NCBI RefSeq assembly: GCF_916700565.1
Contig: NZ_CAKAKO010000006.1
Coordinates: 434,001-498,000 of the forward strand
DNA: 64,000 nt
Direction: 5' to 3'
Source of the DNA: Xenophilus sp. Marseille-Q4582
GTDB taxonomy: Bacteria > Pseudomonadota > Gammaproteobacteria > Burkholderiales > Burkholderiaceae_C
This document shows, piece by piece, positions 1 to 9,126 of the stretch (its first letter is position 1; each line of letters opens with the position of its first letter). Below the pieces are notes generated by a model. The model was not told where the DNA came from, searched no databases, and saw nothing but the letters and a program-made list of their open reading frames with translations. A program made the position numbers and the translations under genes.

Positions 1-453
1 GCGCGCGCCCCAGGCCTTCACGCGGCGCAGCAGGCCGGCCTCGGGCAAGCCGAAGTGGAAGCTGAGCACGGGCGGGCGGAAGGGCTCGATCAGATCCGCG
101 ATCTCGGCGCTGAAGGGGTGGCGGCCCGGTCCGGCCGGGATGCTCGCGGCGTCGATGCCATGTTCGGCGTAGTACGGCGCCAGGGCGGCGCGCCAGCCCG
201 CCTCGCGGCCCGCATCGGGCACCGGCGGCACGTGGCAGAAGAAGTTGAGGTTCCAGGGCAGCTCGCCCAGGCCGGCGCGCAGCGCTTCCAGTTCGGCGCG
301 CAACGCATCGGGGGCCAGCATGGCGCAGGGCAGCGAGCCCAGTGCGCCCGTTTGCCCGACGGCAATGGCCAGCCGGCTGCCCTGCACGCCGGCCATCGGG
401 GCCTGGATCAGGGGCAGCTTCACACCCAGCAGGGTGCACAGTTCGTTCGTCAT
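1..453 (-). CDS. Nitronate monooxygenase-like flavoprotein, N-terminal part (runs off window)
   Basis: The first 151 codons of a TIM-barrel FMN enzyme of the nitronate monooxygenase / 2-nitropropane dioxygenase family. The N-terminus reads LPLIQAPMAG, the characteristic first strand and phosphate-side loop of this family, followed by a GALGSLPCAML segment. Later comes NLNFFCHVPP, and near the edge PPVLSFHFGLP, which precedes the FMN-binding half that lies outside the window. The start at 453 is preferred because AAGGA lies 7 bases upstream; an in-frame ATG at 468 would add five residues. Family members oxidise alkyl nitronates with FMN; the substrate here is unknown. The gene is divergent from the OpgC-like gene. 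Confidence 0.85.
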   Translation of the reverse strand, partial: MTNELCTLLGVKLPLIQAPMAGVQGSRLAIAVGQTGALGSLPCAMLAPDALRAELEALRAGLGELPWNLNFFCHVPPVPDAGREAGWRAALAPYYAEHGIDAASIPAGPGRHPFSAEIADLIEPFRPPVLSFHFGLPEAGLLRRVKAWGAR

Positions 454-604
454 GACGCGGTCCTTCATCGAATGGGCCCTGAAAGCGTGCACGGGACGCC
501 CGGGCCGCCCCATTGTCGGCAGGCGGTGCGGCGCCTGCATCGCCATGTAAACAAGGCCTTGGACGACAGGGGCCGCGCCACCGCACCGCGCACAGTCGGG
601 CACG

Positions 605-1786
605 ATGACTTCCTCGTCCCCCTCCACCCGGCTGTGGGAGATCGACGCGCTTCGCGGGCTCATGCTGGTGCTGATGACCATCACGCACGTGCCCAGCCGC
701 CTGACCGATCCGGTCGGGCAGCCCTTCGGCTTCGTGTCGGCGGCCGAAGGCTTCGTGCTGCTGTCGGCCTTCGTCTCCGGGCTCGTGTACGCGCGCATCG
801 GCCACCGCGCGGGCCCCGCGGCCATGCGGCGCGCCTTCTGGCGCCGGGCCCTCACCGTCTACATGTGCCAGGCGGCGACGCTGCTCTTCCTGTTCACGGT
901 GATCACGGCGCTGAGCCTGCGCATCGAGAACCCGGTGGTGCACAAGCTGCTGGGCTTCTACCTCACCCATCCGCGCGAAGGCTTCGTCTATTCGCTGCTG
1001 CTGGTCTACCAGCCGGCGCTGCTGGACATCCTGCCGCTGTACATCCTGTTCATGCTGCTGAGTCCCTGGGTGATGGCCTGGGGCATGGCGCGGGGATGGC
1101 GGGGGCCGCTGGCGGCGAGCGCGCTGCTGTGGGCCCTGGCGCAGTTCGGCTTCACGCCATGGATCTACGAGCAGGCGCGCGGTCTGCTGCGCCTGCCGGT
1201 GCCTTTCGACGAGACCGGCTCCTTCGACACCTTCGCCTGGCAGCTGCTGTGGGTGGTCGGGCTGGCGCTGGGCGCGGGGCGCGAGGCGCCGGATGCGAAG
1301 CCGCTGCCAATCACGCCCCGTCTCGCGCGCGGGGCCTTGGGCATCGCCACCTTCGTTCTCCTGTGGCGCCATCTGGGGCCGACGGGCCAGGCGCCCTTCG
1401 GCGACTGGCAGTCGATGAACCTGCTGTTCGACAAGTGGCGCCTGGGCCCGCTGCGCCTGCTGGACCTGGCGGCCATCGGCATCGTCGCCGTGCACTACGG
1501 CCCGGCGCTCGCGCGGCGCCTGCCCCGGCCGCGTGCGCTCGAAACGCTGGGCCGCGCCTCCCTGCCCGTGTTCTGCGCCCACTTGGTGGTGGTGCTGCTG
1601 GTGCTGCTCGCCTGGGGCGGCGACACGCAGGCCCGGCCCTGGTGGGGCGACGTGCTGCTGATGAGCGCGGTCTTTCTCTCGCTCTATGCGGTGGCCTGGG
1701 CGGTGCTGCGCATGGAGCGCCGCCCGCCCGCCTCGGGCCGGGCCGGACCGCCAGCGCCGCCCGCGCCCTGGGCGGCGGCACGCTGA
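605..1786 (+). CDS. OpgC-domain integral membrane protein
   Basis: A 393-residue polytopic membrane protein with the OpgC signature at its start (LWEIDALRGLMLVLMT), then about ten hydrophobic segments and an arginine/proline-rich cytoplasmic tail. OpgC proteins are acyltransferase-3-like enzymes; the founding members add succinyl groups to osmoregulated periplasmic glucans in the inner membrane. No opgG/opgH glucan synthesis genes are nearby, so the acceptor is not shown by context. The ATG at 605 has no strong ribosome site. It converges with the DsbA-like gene, leaving only 24 bases between the stops. Confidence 0.8.
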   Translation: MTSSSPSTRLWEIDALRGLMLVLMTITHVPSRLTDPVGQPFGFVSAAEGFVLLSAFVSGLVYARIGHRAGPAAMRRAFWRRALTVYMCQAATLLFLFTVITALSLRIENPVVHKLLGFYLTHPREGFVYSLLLVYQPALLDILPLYILFMLLSPWVMAWGMARGWRGPLAASALLWALAQFGFTPWIYEQARGLLRLPVPFDETGSFDTFAWQLLWVVGLALGAGREAPDAKPLPITPRLARGALGIATFVLLWRHLGPTGQAPFGDWQSMNLLFDKWRLGPLRLLDLAAIGIVAVHYGPALARRLPRPRALETLGRASLPVFCAHLVVVLLVLLAWGGDTQARPWWGDVLLMSAVFLSLYAVAWAVLRMERRPPASGRAGPPAPPAPWAAAR

Positions 1787-1810
1787 ACCGTCCGGCGTGA
1801 GGCCGGCCGC

Positions 1811-2500
1811 TCAGGCGGTCATCACGGCCGGCGGCTGGGCGCCGGCGATCTGGCGCAGCGCCCGCTCGAAGACCTCGGGCGGCTGCCCGCCCGAAATGAG
1901 GTGTTGGCGGTTGATGATGATGGCCGGCACCGAATGGATGCCGGCCTGCGTGAACATCGCTTCGTCCTGCCGCACTTGCTCGGCGAATTCATCGCTGTCC
2001 AGGATCTGCCGGGCGCGCCCCCCGTCCAGGCCGGCTTCCTCGGCTTTGTTCAGCAGCACCGCGTGATCCGCGGGGCTCAGGCCTTCGATGAAATAGGCGC
2101 TGAACAGCGCCTTCTTGAGCGCCAGTTGCTGCGCCGCGCCCACCGTGCCGGCCCAGTGCAGCAGGCGGTGCGCGTCGAAGGTGTTCCACACGCGCTTGCG
2201 CACGGCCAGGTTGAAGGGAAAGCCCACCGCCTCGCCGCGCTGGCGCAGCGCCTCGCCATTGGCGCGCACCTGCTCCTCGCTGATGCCGTACTTGCGCTGC
2301 AGGTGTTCGATGGAATCTTCACCCTCGGGCGCCATCTGCGGGTTCAACTCGAAGGGCTGGAAGTGCAGGTCGACCGTGATGGCGGGCGCCACACGTTCCA
2401 GCGCGGTCTGCAGTGAGGCCAGGCCCACGGCGCACCAGGGGCAGGACACATCGGAAACGAAGTCGATGCGAAGGGTGGCAGGGGTCTGCGGGGTGCTCAT
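1811..2500 (-). CDS. DsbA/FrnE-family thioredoxin-fold oxidoreductase
   Basis: A 229-residue protein of the cytoplasmic DsbA-like FrnE family. The CPWC active site is at residues 20-23, directly after the first strand (IDFVSDVS), and the cis-proline loop is HSVPAIIIN near residue 180. There is no signal peptide, unlike periplasmic DsbA, so it acts in the cytosol, possibly on thiols or glutathione conjugates. The start at 2500 (MSTPQTP) is chosen because GGAGAG sits just upstream; the open frame extends 31 codons further without family similarity. It lies 34 bases after the aldo/keto reductase and is probably cotranscribed with it. Confidence 0.87.
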   Translation of the reverse strand: MSTPQTPATLRIDFVSDVSCPWCAVGLASLQTALERVAPAITVDLHFQPFELNPQMAPEGEDSIEHLQRKYGISEEQVRANGEALRQRGEAVGFPFNLAVRKRVWNTFDAHRLLHWAGTVGAAQQLALKKALFSAYFIEGLSPADHAVLLNKAEEAGLDGGRARQILDSDEFAEQVRQDEAMFTQAGIHSVPAIIINRQHLISGGQPPEVFERALRQIAGAQPPAVMTA

Positions 2501-2534
2501 GAATCTCTCCGGTGTGGGGTGAAGGAGCCAGCCT

Positions 2535-3560
2535 TCAGACATGGCCCAGGATGGGATGCGGCCGGTACGGCGCTTCCAGCTTCGCGATCTCATCGGCGCT
2601 CAGCGCCACGTCCAGCGCCGCCACGGCCTCGTCGATCTGCCAGGTCTTGCTCGCGCCCACGATGGGGCCGGTGATGCCCTTGTGCAGCAGCCAGGCATAG
2701 GCCAGCGTGGCATTGCTCAGGCCGCGCGCCTGCGCCAGTCCGGTCAGCGCCTGCACCACGGCGAAGTCGCTGTCGGCGTAGTAGTACTTCTGCGCGATGT
2801 CGTCGGTCTGCGCACGTCGGGTCTCGCCAGCCTTCGCATCGTCCGCCTTGCGGTTGCCGGCCAGGAAGCCGCGCGCCAGCGGGCTCCAGGGGATCAGGCC
2901 CACGCCCTGATCCTGGCACAGCGGGATCATCTCGCGCTCTTCCTCGCGGTAGACCAGGTTGTAGTGGTTCTGCATGGCGACGAAGCGCGTCCAGCGGTTC
3001 TCCTTGGCCACCTGTTGCGCCTTGGCGAACTGCCAGGCGAACATGCTGGAGGCGCCGATGTAGCGCACCTTGCCGCTCTTGACGATGTCGTGCAGCGCCT
3101 CCATCGTCTCCTCGATGGGTGTGTCGTGGTCCAGCCGATGGATCTGCCAGAGGTCGATGTAGTCGGTGCCCAGGCGCCTGAGCGACTCGTCCACCGCATG
3201 GAACAGGCGCTTGCGCGACAGGCCGTCGGCATTGGGCACGCGGTCGGGCTTGGCGGCCGCGCTGTTGCCGCCCTTGAAGTCCAGGGACACCGGGTAGTAG
3301 GCCTTGGTGGCGATCACCACCTCTTCGCGGCGGCAGAACTCGCGCACGAACTTCCCGGTCAGCACCTCGGACTCGCCGGCCGAGTACATGTCGGCCGTGT
3401 CGAAGAAGTTGATGCCCTGCTCCACCGCATGCCGCACCACCGCGCGCGAAGGCGCCTCTTCCAGCACCCAGGGCCGCCAGTTCGGCGTGCCGTAGGTCAT
3501 CATGCCCAGCGCGATGCGCGAGACGGTCAGGCCGGTGCGGCCCAGCTTCACGTACTTCAT
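2535..3560 (-). CDS. Aldo/keto reductase
   Basis: A 341-residue NADPH-dependent oxidoreductase with a (beta/alpha)8 barrel. The catalytic tetrad is visible: Asp54 and Tyr59 in DTADMY, a lysine in VIATKA, and a histidine in IDLWQIHRLDH. The C-terminal cofactor-binding segment (IVGASK) is present. The length and the TPNWRPWVL insert match the YajO/Tas-like group of aldehyde reductases. GGAG lies 8 bases before the ATG. It sits 66 bases after the MFS gene and upstream of the DsbA-like gene on the same strand; the physiological substrate cannot be read from the sequence. Confidence 0.9.
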   Translation of the reverse strand: MKYVKLGRTGLTVSRIALGMMTYGTPNWRPWVLEEAPSRAVVRHAVEQGINFFDTADMYSAGESEVLTGKFVREFCRREEVVIATKAYYPVSLDFKGGNSAAAKPDRVPNADGLSRKRLFHAVDESLRRLGTDYIDLWQIHRLDHDTPIEETMEALHDIVKSGKVRYIGASSMFAWQFAKAQQVAKENRWTRFVAMQNHYNLVYREEEREMIPLCQDQGVGLIPWSPLARGFLAGNRKADDAKAGETRRAQTDDIAQKYYYADSDFAVVQALTGLAQARGLSNATLAYAWLLHKGITGPIVGASKTWQIDEAVAALDVALSADEIAKLEAPYRPHPILGHV

Positions 3561-3626
3561 GTGTTTGCTCCGAACAGCGGAAGGGATGGCGTCGACCGGC
3601 AGCAGCCCAGGCGGCTGGACGGCGGC

Positions 3627-4829
3627 TCATCGATGCCGCGCCGCCGGCCGCTCCAGCCGCTGCACGCGCCAGGCGCACAGGCTGCCGATGGCGGCCAGCG
3701 CCGTGGCGGCGCCGAACATCGCGGCGAAGCCGAAGCGCTGCGCCGCGGCGCCGCCGGCCAGCACGCCGATCACACCGCCGAAACCATAGCCGATCACGGT
3801 AAACAGTGCCTGGCCACGGCCTCTGAGCTGGCCCGTGAAATGGCGCGACACCAGCGCCACGCAGGTGGTGTGATGGGCCGCGAAGCTCAGCGCATGCAGC
3901 AGCTGCGCGAGCACCACGGCCCAGAGCCAGTGCGCCATCCCCGCCGTCAGCCCCAGGCGCAGGACCGCCGCCACGCCGCACAGCAGCAGCCATTGCGGCA
4001 TGCGCAGCCGGCCGATCACATGGCCCTGCAGCCAGAACCACAGCACTTCGGCCACAACCGACACCGCCCACAGCAAGCCGATGGTGCCCTTGCTGTAGCC
4101 CAGGGCATCGAGGTACAGCGACACGAAGCCGTAGACGGAGAAATGCGCCGTGACGTGGAAGAAGAGCGAGGCGAAGAACCAGCGCACCGCCGGCTGGCGC
4201 AGCACCGGCATCACCGGCTCGCGCGGGCCGCTGTGCGCACCACGCGGCTCGCGCATCGCGGGCAGGCGCAGCGTCGCCAGCAGCAGCAGGCCCAGCGTGA
4301 GCAGGGCGGTGGCCGGGAAATGGCCCATGCCGAAGCGGTCGAACCAGACGCCGGCCACGAACACCGTGACGAGGAAACCGGCCGAGCCGCACATGCGGAT
4401 GCGGCCATAGCGGCCCCAGTCGCCGGCCACCAGCTGGGCCAGCGCCGCCTCGGTCAGCGACATCATCGAGCCCGTGTGGATGAACATCACGAGCAGCACG
4501 AGGAAGATCCACCACGGCCCGCCGTTCCAGAACAGGCCCAGCGAGGCGACCAGCGCCACCGCCGCGCTGATGCGCAGCAGCAGCACCCGGTCGCCCAGGT
4601 GGTCGCTGAGCGCGCCCCAGGCATAGGGCGCGAACACGCGCGTGAGCGACTGCACCGAGGTCAGCAGGCTGATGGTGATCAGCGGCAGCCCCAGGCTCTG
4701 CAGCCACAGCGGCAGGTAGGGGTTGAGAAAGCCGATGTGCGCGAAATAGCTGGCCGACAGGCCCGCGAAGGCCAGCAGCGAGCCGCGCGTGGCGGGCGCC
4801 GTGGCCGGAGCAGGCCCGGGGCCGCTCAC
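3627..4829 (-). CDS. MFS transporter, phenylpropionate permease (HcaT)-like
   Basis: A 400-residue twelve-helix major facilitator protein of the MFS_1-like/HcaT subgroup. The N-terminal segment [22 protein letters not shown] and the loop after helix 2 ([11 protein letters not shown]) are typical. The GTG start at 4829 overlaps the aroC stop as GTGA, so it is translationally coupled to chorismate synthase, an arrangement suggesting cotranscription rather than a shared function. HcaT relatives import aromatic acids; the substrate here is inferred only from family. Confidence 0.82.
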   Translation of the reverse strand: MSGPGPAPATAPATRGSLLAFAGLSASYFAHIGFLNPYLPLWLQSLGLPLITISLLTSVQSLTRVFAPYAWGALSDHLGDRVLLLRISAAVALVASLGLFWNGGPWWIFLVLLVMFIHTGSMMSLTEAALAQLVAGDWGRYGRIRMCGSAGFLVTVFVAGVWFDRFGMGHFPATALLTLGLLLLATLRLPAMREPRGAHSGPREPVMPVLRQPAVRWFFASLFFHVTAHFSVYGFVSLYLDALGYSKGTIGLLWAVSVVAEVLWFWLQGHVIGRLRMPQWLLLCGVAAVLRLGLTAGMAHWLWAVVLAQLLHALSFAAHHTTCVALVSRHFTGQLRGRGQALFTVIGYGFGGVIGVLAGGAAAQRFGFAAMFGAATALAAIGSLCAWRVQRLERPAARHR

Positions 4830-5965
4830 AGGAAGGAGGACTGCGGGCCCTCGGAGGCGGCCGAAGTGCCTGCCGCGGCGGCGCGCTGGCGCGCGAGGCC
4901 GTCGCCCACGTCACCGCACTGCGCGCGCTGGCGCAGGGCGTGTTCCATCACCACCAGCGCCAGCATGGCCTCGGCGATGGGCGTGGCGCGGATGCCCACG
5001 CAGGGGTCGTGGCGGCCCTTGGTGACCACCTCGACCGGCTGGTTGTTCACGTCCACCGACTGGCGCGGGCTGATGATGGAGCTGGTGGGCTTGATGGCGA
5101 TGCTCACTTCCAGGTCCTGCCCGGTGCTGATGCCGCCGAGCACGCCGCCCGCGTTGTTGGTGAGGAAGCCCCCGGGCGTGATCGAGTCGCCATGCGTGGT
5201 GCCGCGCTGCGACACGCTGGCGAAGCCCGCGCCGATCTCCACGCCCTTGACGGCGTTGATGCCCATCATGGCGTAGGCGATGTCGGCGTCGAGCCTGTCG
5301 AACAGCGGCTCGCCCAGGCCCGCCGGCACGCCCAAAGCCGTGACGCGCAGGCGCGCGCCGCAGGAATCGCCGGCCTTGCGCAGCGCGTCCATGTACGACT
5401 CCAGCGGGCCCACGTCGGCGATGGGCGCGAAAAAGGGGTTCTGGCTCACGTAGTCCCAGGACGAGAAGGGAATCTCGAGCTCGCCGATCTGCGTCATGCA
5501 GCCGCGGAAGGTGGTGCCGTACTGCTCGAACAGCCATTTCTTGGCCACCGCGCCGGCCGCCACCATGGGCGCCGTGAGACGGGCGGACGAACGCCCGCCG
5601 CCGCGCGGGTCGCGGATGCCGTACTTCTTCCAGTACGTGTAGTCCGCATGGCCGGGGCGGAACTGCTGGGCGATGCTGCCGTAGTCCTTGCTGCGCTGGT
5701 CGGTGTTCTGGATCAGCAGCGCGATCGGCGTGCCCGTGGTGCGCCCTTCGTACACGCCGCTCAGGATCTGCACGGCATCGGGCTCGTTGCGCTGCGTGAC
5801 GTGGCGGCTGGTGCCGGGACGGCGGCGATCCAGGTCGGGCTGGATGTCGGCTTCGCTCAGCGCCAGGCCGGGCGGGCAGCCGTCGATGACGCAGCCGATG
5901 GCCGGGCCGTGCGATTCCCCGAAATTGGTGACGGCGAACAGCTGGCCGAAGGTGTTGCCGCTCAT
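4826..5965 (-). CDS. aroC: Chorismate synthase
   Basis: A 379-residue enzyme of the last common shikimate step, converting EPSP to chorismate with reduced FMN. The three family signatures are clear: [18 protein letters not shown] near the N-terminus, the [14 protein letters not shown] / [12 protein letters not shown] region in the middle, and [15 protein letters not shown] near the C-terminus. The start at 5965 ([10 protein letters not shown]) is the conserved one; the open frame upstream is a shadow. It is the first gene of a minus-strand run with an MFS transporter, aldo/keto reductase and DsbA-like protein, and is divergent from the GbsR-like regulator. Confidence 0.98.
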   Translation of the reverse strand: MSGNTFGQLFAVTNFGESHGPAIGCVIDGCPPGLALSEADIQPDLDRRRPGTSRHVTQRNEPDAVQILSGVYEGRTTGTPIALLIQNTDQRSKDYGSIAQQFRPGHADYTYWKKYGIRDPRGGGRSSARLTAPMVAAGAVAKKWLFEQYGTTFRGCMTQIGELEIPFSSWDYVSQNPFFAPIADVGPLESYMDALRKAGDSCGARLRVTALGVPAGLGEPLFDRLDADIAYAMMGINAVKGVEIGAGFASVSQRGTTHGDSITPGGFLTNNAGGVLGGISTGQDLEVSIAIKPTSSIISPRQSVDVNNQPVEVVTKGRHDPCVGIRATPIAEAMLALVVMEHALRQRAQCGDVGDGLARQRAAAAGTSAASEGPQSSFL

Positions 5966-6139
5966 GCCGCCGGTCCCCGCGCTGGATCGTGGACGAAACC
6001 GCCGTCGGGGGCGGCACGGAACAGGGGGGGAAACTGCACGGCGCTCATGCCGCCGGATTATCCGTACAAAGGCCGGATGGCCGGGCCGCTGGCCGAGCAA
6101 GGCCCGCTGTGCCTCGAGCACTCGGCACTTCGAGACGAA

Positions 6140-6176
6140 ATTTCCGTGTTGACAGAAATATCGGAAGTCATACACT
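6140..6176 (+). promoter_or_regulatory. Promoter with ATTTC-N10-GAAAT operator in front of the GbsR-like gene
   Basis: TTGACA (6149-6154), 16 bases, then TACACT (6171-6176) makes a good sigma-70 promoter 8 bases before the regulator's ATG, implying a very short leader. The -35 box lies inside an inverted repeat, ATTTC (6140-6144) and GAAAT (6155-6159). The same repeat with the same ten-base spacing occurs at 6800-6819 before the next gene, and the similarity extends through TCGGAAG. This is what an autoregulated operator would look like; binding itself is inferred. Confidence 0.75.
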
Positions 6177-6183
6177 GCAACGC

Positions 6184-6768
6184 ATGGAACTCACCGATCT
6201 GCAACGCAAGTTCGTCCTGCACTGGGGCGAGATGGGCTCGCTGTGGGGCGTGAACCGCACGGTCTCGCAGATCCATGCCCTGCTCTTTGTGCACGGCAAG
6301 CCCCTGCATGCCGAGGCGCTGTCCGAGACGCTGAACGTCGCGCGCTCCAACGTGAGCAACAGCCTCAAGGAACTGCAGTCCTGGAACCTGGTGCGCGTGA
6401 CCCATGTGCTGGGCGACCGCCGCGACTACTTCGAGACCAGCGTGGACGTGTGGGAACTGTTCCGCACCGTGATCCGCGAGCGCAAGGAACGCGAGTTCGA
6501 CCCCACCACCCGCCTGCTGCAGGAGATCGTGGCCAGCCCCGACTTCGCGCGCGAGGCGCCCGATGCGCAGGACCGCATCCGCGCCACGATGGAGCTGATG
6601 CAGAAGCTGGGCAGCTGGGCCGACGAGATGCTGCGCCTGTCGCCCGGCACGCTGGACAAGGTGCTGAGCCTGGGCGCCAGCGTGCAGCGCTTCGTGCGCG
6701 GCGGCCCGGCCACGCCCGCCGGTGACAAGGGCGACGACGCGCACCATGCTAGCCTGCCGATGATCTGA
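6184..6768 (+). CDS. GbsR/MarR-type transcriptional regulator
   Basis: A 194-residue winged-helix protein of the GbsR group. The DNA-binding part is at about residues 25-80: an [11 protein letters not shown] helix, then [22 protein letters not shown] as the recognition region, and a wing at [14 protein letters not shown]. The C-terminal half is helical and probably dimerises. The start at 6184 follows its own promoter; the longer open frame upstream is not needed. It stands immediately before a five-gene operon whose leader contains the same operator, so it most likely represses both itself and that operon. The ligand is unknown. Confidence 0.88.
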   Translation: MELTDLQRKFVLHWGEMGSLWGVNRTVSQIHALLFVHGKPLHAEALSETLNVARSNVSNSLKELQSWNLVRVTHVLGDRRDYFETSVDVWELFRTVIRERKEREFDPTTRLLQEIVASPDFAREAPDAQDRIRATMELMQKLGSWADEMLRLSPGTLDKVLSLGASVQRFVRGGPATPAGDKGDDAHHASLPMI

Positions 6769-6799
6769 GGGAATGGCGCCCCCTTTTTCTTGCCTGATT

Positions 6800-6826
6800 A
6801 TTTCTGTTTTGACTGAAATTTCGGAA
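6800..6826 (+). promoter_or_regulatory. Second ATTTC-N10-GAAAT operator and ribosome site of the DCC-SDR-methyltransferase operon
   Basis: ATTTC at 6800-6804 and GAAAT at 6815-6819 repeat the operator found before the regulator gene. TCGGAAG follows at 6821-6827, here serving as the ribosome-binding site 8 bases before ATG 6835. A possible promoter is TTGCCT (6790-6795), 18 bases, TGAAAT (6814-6819), which overlaps the operator, but it matches consensus only moderately. Confidence 0.6.
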
Positions 6827-6834
6827 GACACGTC

Positions 6835-7317
6835 ATGCAAGCCTTGCCCATCCCCGTCTACCCGCTCACGCTGTACTACGACGGCAGTTGCCGCCTGTGC
6901 TCGGCCGAGATCCGCAACCTGCAGACGCGCGACCATGCCGGCCGCCTGCGCTTCGTGGACTGCTCGCCCGAAGGCTTCACCCACGGCCCGGCCCCGCGCG
7001 CGGCGTTGATGGACGCCATTCACGCAGTGGATGCCGCCGGGCAGGTCTATGTCGGCGTGCCGACCTTCCGCGTGGCCTACGCCGCCGTCGGGCTGGACGG
7101 CCTGAGCGCCCTGCTCGGCCTGCCCGGCGTGCGCCAGTGGGCCGCCCGCGCCTACCCGGTGCTGGTGCGAAACCGCTACCGCCTGCCCGCCTGGCTGATC
7201 GAGCCCCTGTTCGAGCGCGCCAGCCGCCGCGCCGCCGAGCGTGCACAGCAACGCAGCGCGGCCTGCCACGGTGGCGCCTGCACCCGGCCCGCGGGCCCCA
7301 CGGAAGGAGGCCGGTGA
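6835..7317 (+). CDS. DCC-family (DUF393) thiol-disulfide oxidoreductase-like protein
   Basis: A 160-residue protein with the family motif YYDGSCRLC near residues 14-22, giving a CxxC pair in a thioredoxin-like fold, and a later VGVPTFRVAYAAVGL segment. The C-terminus is Arg/Ala rich and ends with extra cysteine and glycine (ACHGGAC). DCC proteins are redox proteins of poorly known role. It is the first gene of the operon controlled by the shared operator, and its stop overlaps the next start by one base (TGATG). Confidence 0.85.
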   Translation: MQALPIPVYPLTLYYDGSCRLCSAEIRNLQTRDHAGRLRFVDCSPEGFTHGPAPRAALMDAIHAVDAAGQVYVGVPTFRVAYAAVGLDGLSALLGLPGVRQWAARAYPVLVRNRYRLPAWLIEPLFERASRRAAERAQQRSAACHGGACTRPAGPTEGGR

Positions 7318-8207
7318 TGCGCATCCTGCTGTGCGGCGCCAGCGGCTTCATCGGCCGCCCCATCGCCCTCGCCCTGCAGGCGGCCGGCCACGAGATGGTG
7401 GCACGCAGCCGCCGCAGCAGGCCGGCCCTGGACTTCGCCCGCGCCACCCGCGCCGCCGACTGGCGTGCGCACCTGGCCGGCATCGATGCCGTGGTCAACG
7501 CCGTCGGCGTGCTGCGCGATTCGGCTCGCGCGCCCATGGCCGCCGTGCACGAAGCCGTGCCGCAGGCGCTTTTCGACGCCTGCGCCGAAGCCGGCGTGCG
7601 CCGCGTGCTGCACATCTCCGCCTTGGGCATCGAGGCCAACCCCACCCGCTACGCCCGCACCAAGCGCGCCGCCGACGAACACCTGCTGCGGCTGAACCAG
7701 GCCGGCCGGCTCGACGGCCTGGTGCTGCGGCCCAGCCTGGTCTTCGGCCCCGGCGGCGCCAGCAGCCAGCTCTTCGTGGGCCTGTCGCAGCTACCCGTGC
7801 TGCTGCTGCCGCGGCCGGTGCTGCGGGCGCGCGTGCAGCCGCTGGCCGTGGCCGAGCTGGCCGAAGCCGTGGCGCAGCTGATTGCGCAGCCCGCGCGCCG
7901 CGGCCTCATGGAACTGGGCGGACCCGAGGCCCTGACCCTGGCCGACTTCATCGCCAGCCTGCGTGCGCAGCGCGGCGCGGCGCCGGCCCGCACGCTGCCG
8001 CTGCCCGGCTGGCTGACCCGGCTGAGCGCGCGCGTGGGCGATGCGGTACCGGTCTCGCCCTGGTGCAGCGAAACGCTGGCGCTGCTGGCCACCGACAACG
8101 TCGCCGCGCCCGGCGCCCTGGCCGCTCTGCTGGGCCGTGCGCCCTGCCCGCCCGGCGCCCTGCTTGCCACGCTGCGCGGCCATGACGCACGGACCCAGGC
8201 CGCATGA
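7317..8207 (+). CDS. NAD(P)-dependent epimerase/dehydratase (atypical SDR)
   Basis: A 296-residue Rossmann protein starting with the dinucleotide loop GASGFIGRP. It has VNAVGVLRD after strand 4, HISALGIE after strand 5, and YARTK, which supplies the Tyr and Lys of the atypical SDR active site. GGAGG at 7306-7310 supports the ATG at 7317. The C-terminal half resembles NmrA-like/complex I 39-kDa relatives rather than sugar epimerases. It is coupled to the DoxX-like gene by an ATGA overlap. The substrate is not evident; the membrane and methyltransferase partners hint at a lipid or quinone-like molecule, which is inference. Confidence 0.85.
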   Translation: MRILLCGASGFIGRPIALALQAAGHEMVARSRRSRPALDFARATRAADWRAHLAGIDAVVNAVGVLRDSARAPMAAVHEAVPQALFDACAEAGVRRVLHISALGIEANPTRYARTKRAADEHLLRLNQAGRLDGLVLRPSLVFGPGGASSQLFVGLSQLPVLLLPRPVLRARVQPLAVAELAEAVAQLIAQPARRGLMELGGPEALTLADFIASLRAQRGAAPARTLPLPGWLTRLSARVGDAVPVSPWCSETLALLATDNVAAPGALAALLGRAPCPPGALLATLRGHDARTQAA

Positions 8208-8617
8208 CCCGTGCCCTCGCCTACACCCCCGTGGCTGCGGCCGACCGCTGGCTGCACGCCAGCTTGGTCACCGTCTGGCTGGGCACGGCCGCCGTCAGCG
8301 CACTGGAGTTGCGCGGCCAGAGCGTGCAGCTGCTGGCCGACGCCGGCCTGCACGACCCGCGCTGGCAGGCCGTGCTGATCGCAGGCGGCAGCGCGGCGGA
8401 CCTGCTCGTCGGCCTGTGGCTGGCCTGGCGCCCCGGCCGCGCCAGCGGCTCCGCGGCCCTGGGCCTGATGGCCGTGATGACCGTGGCGGCCACCGTGCTG
8501 CAACCCGCGCTGTGGCTGCATCCGCTCGGGCCGCTGCTCAAGAATCTGCCGATCGCGGCCGCGCTGCTGCATCTGATGCGCACGCAGCCCGCTCAGCCAC
8601 CCGGGAGACATGCATGA
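8204..8617 (+). CDS. DoxX-like small membrane protein
   Basis: A 137-residue protein with four hydrophobic helices, of the DoxX-like family that commonly follows NAD-dependent epimerases such as the gene upstream. Segments include WLHASLVTVWLGTAAVSALE, LIAGGSAADLLVGLWLAWRPG and ALGLMAVMTVAATVLQPALW. Its start overlaps the epimerase stop (ATGA) and its stop overlaps the next start (ATGA), so the three genes are translationally coupled. DoxX-type proteins are associated with quinone or thiosulfate redox chemistry in membranes; the specific role is unknown. Confidence 0.75.
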   Translation: MTRALAYTPVAAADRWLHASLVTVWLGTAAVSALELRGQSVQLLADAGLHDPRWQAVLIAGGSAADLLVGLWLAWRPGRASGSAALGLMAVMTVAATVLQPALWLHPLGPLLKNLPIAAALLHLMRTQPAQPPGRHA

Positions 8618-9093
8618 ACACCTACCTGCTGCTCAAGACCGTGCACATCCTCTCCAGCGTGCTGCTGGTGGGCACCGGCTTCGGCTCGGCCTTCTACCTC
8701 TTCTTCGCCAACCGCAGCGACAACGTGCAGGCGCAGGCCGTGGTCAGCCGGCTGGTGGTGCGCGCCGACCTGTGGTTCACCACGCCGGCCGCCCTCGTGC
8801 AGCCGCTTAGCGGCCTGCTGCTGATGCACCTGGCGGGCTGGACGCTGGCCACGCCCTGGCTTGCGCTGTCCCTGGGCCTGTATGGGCTGGCCGGCGCCTG
8901 CTGGCTGCCCGTGCTGTGGCTGCAGGTGCGCATGGCTCGCATGGCCGAGGACGCCGCCGCCCGCGGCCAGGCCCTGCCCGGCGACTACCGGCGCTACGCC
9001 CGCCTCTGGGAAGCGCTGGGTTACCCGGCCTTCGTCGCCATGCTGGCCATCTATGCGCTCATGGTGAACAAGCCCGCGTTGTGGGCGCAATGA
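8614..9093 (+). CDS. DUF2269 family membrane protein
   Basis: A 159-residue protein with four membrane helices and the family pattern at its N-terminus: LKTVHILSSVLLVGTGFGSAFY, with a histidine in helix 1. Then come RLVVRADLWFTTPAALVQPLSG, and a charged loop QVRMARMAEDAA before the last helix. The conserved intramembrane histidine suggests haem or quinone contact, but this is unproven. GGGAGA precedes the ATG. It is the fourth gene in the coupled run and is 33 bases before the methyltransferase. Confidence 0.75.
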   Translation: MNTYLLLKTVHILSSVLLVGTGFGSAFYLFFANRSDNVQAQAVVSRLVVRADLWFTTPAALVQPLSGLLLMHLAGWTLATPWLALSLGLYGLAGACWLPVLWLQVRMARMAEDAAARGQALPGDYRRYARLWEALGYPAFVAMLAIYALMVNKPALWAQ

Positions 9094-9126
9094 CGCACGA
9101 CCCTCATCTGTGAAAGGAGCTGTCTC

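Noticed and set aside
2541..5276. 911-codon plus-strand open frame opposite the aldo/keto reductase, MFS and aroC genes
   Set aside because: His/Gln/Arg-rich translation without domains, an antisense shadow of three well supported genes.
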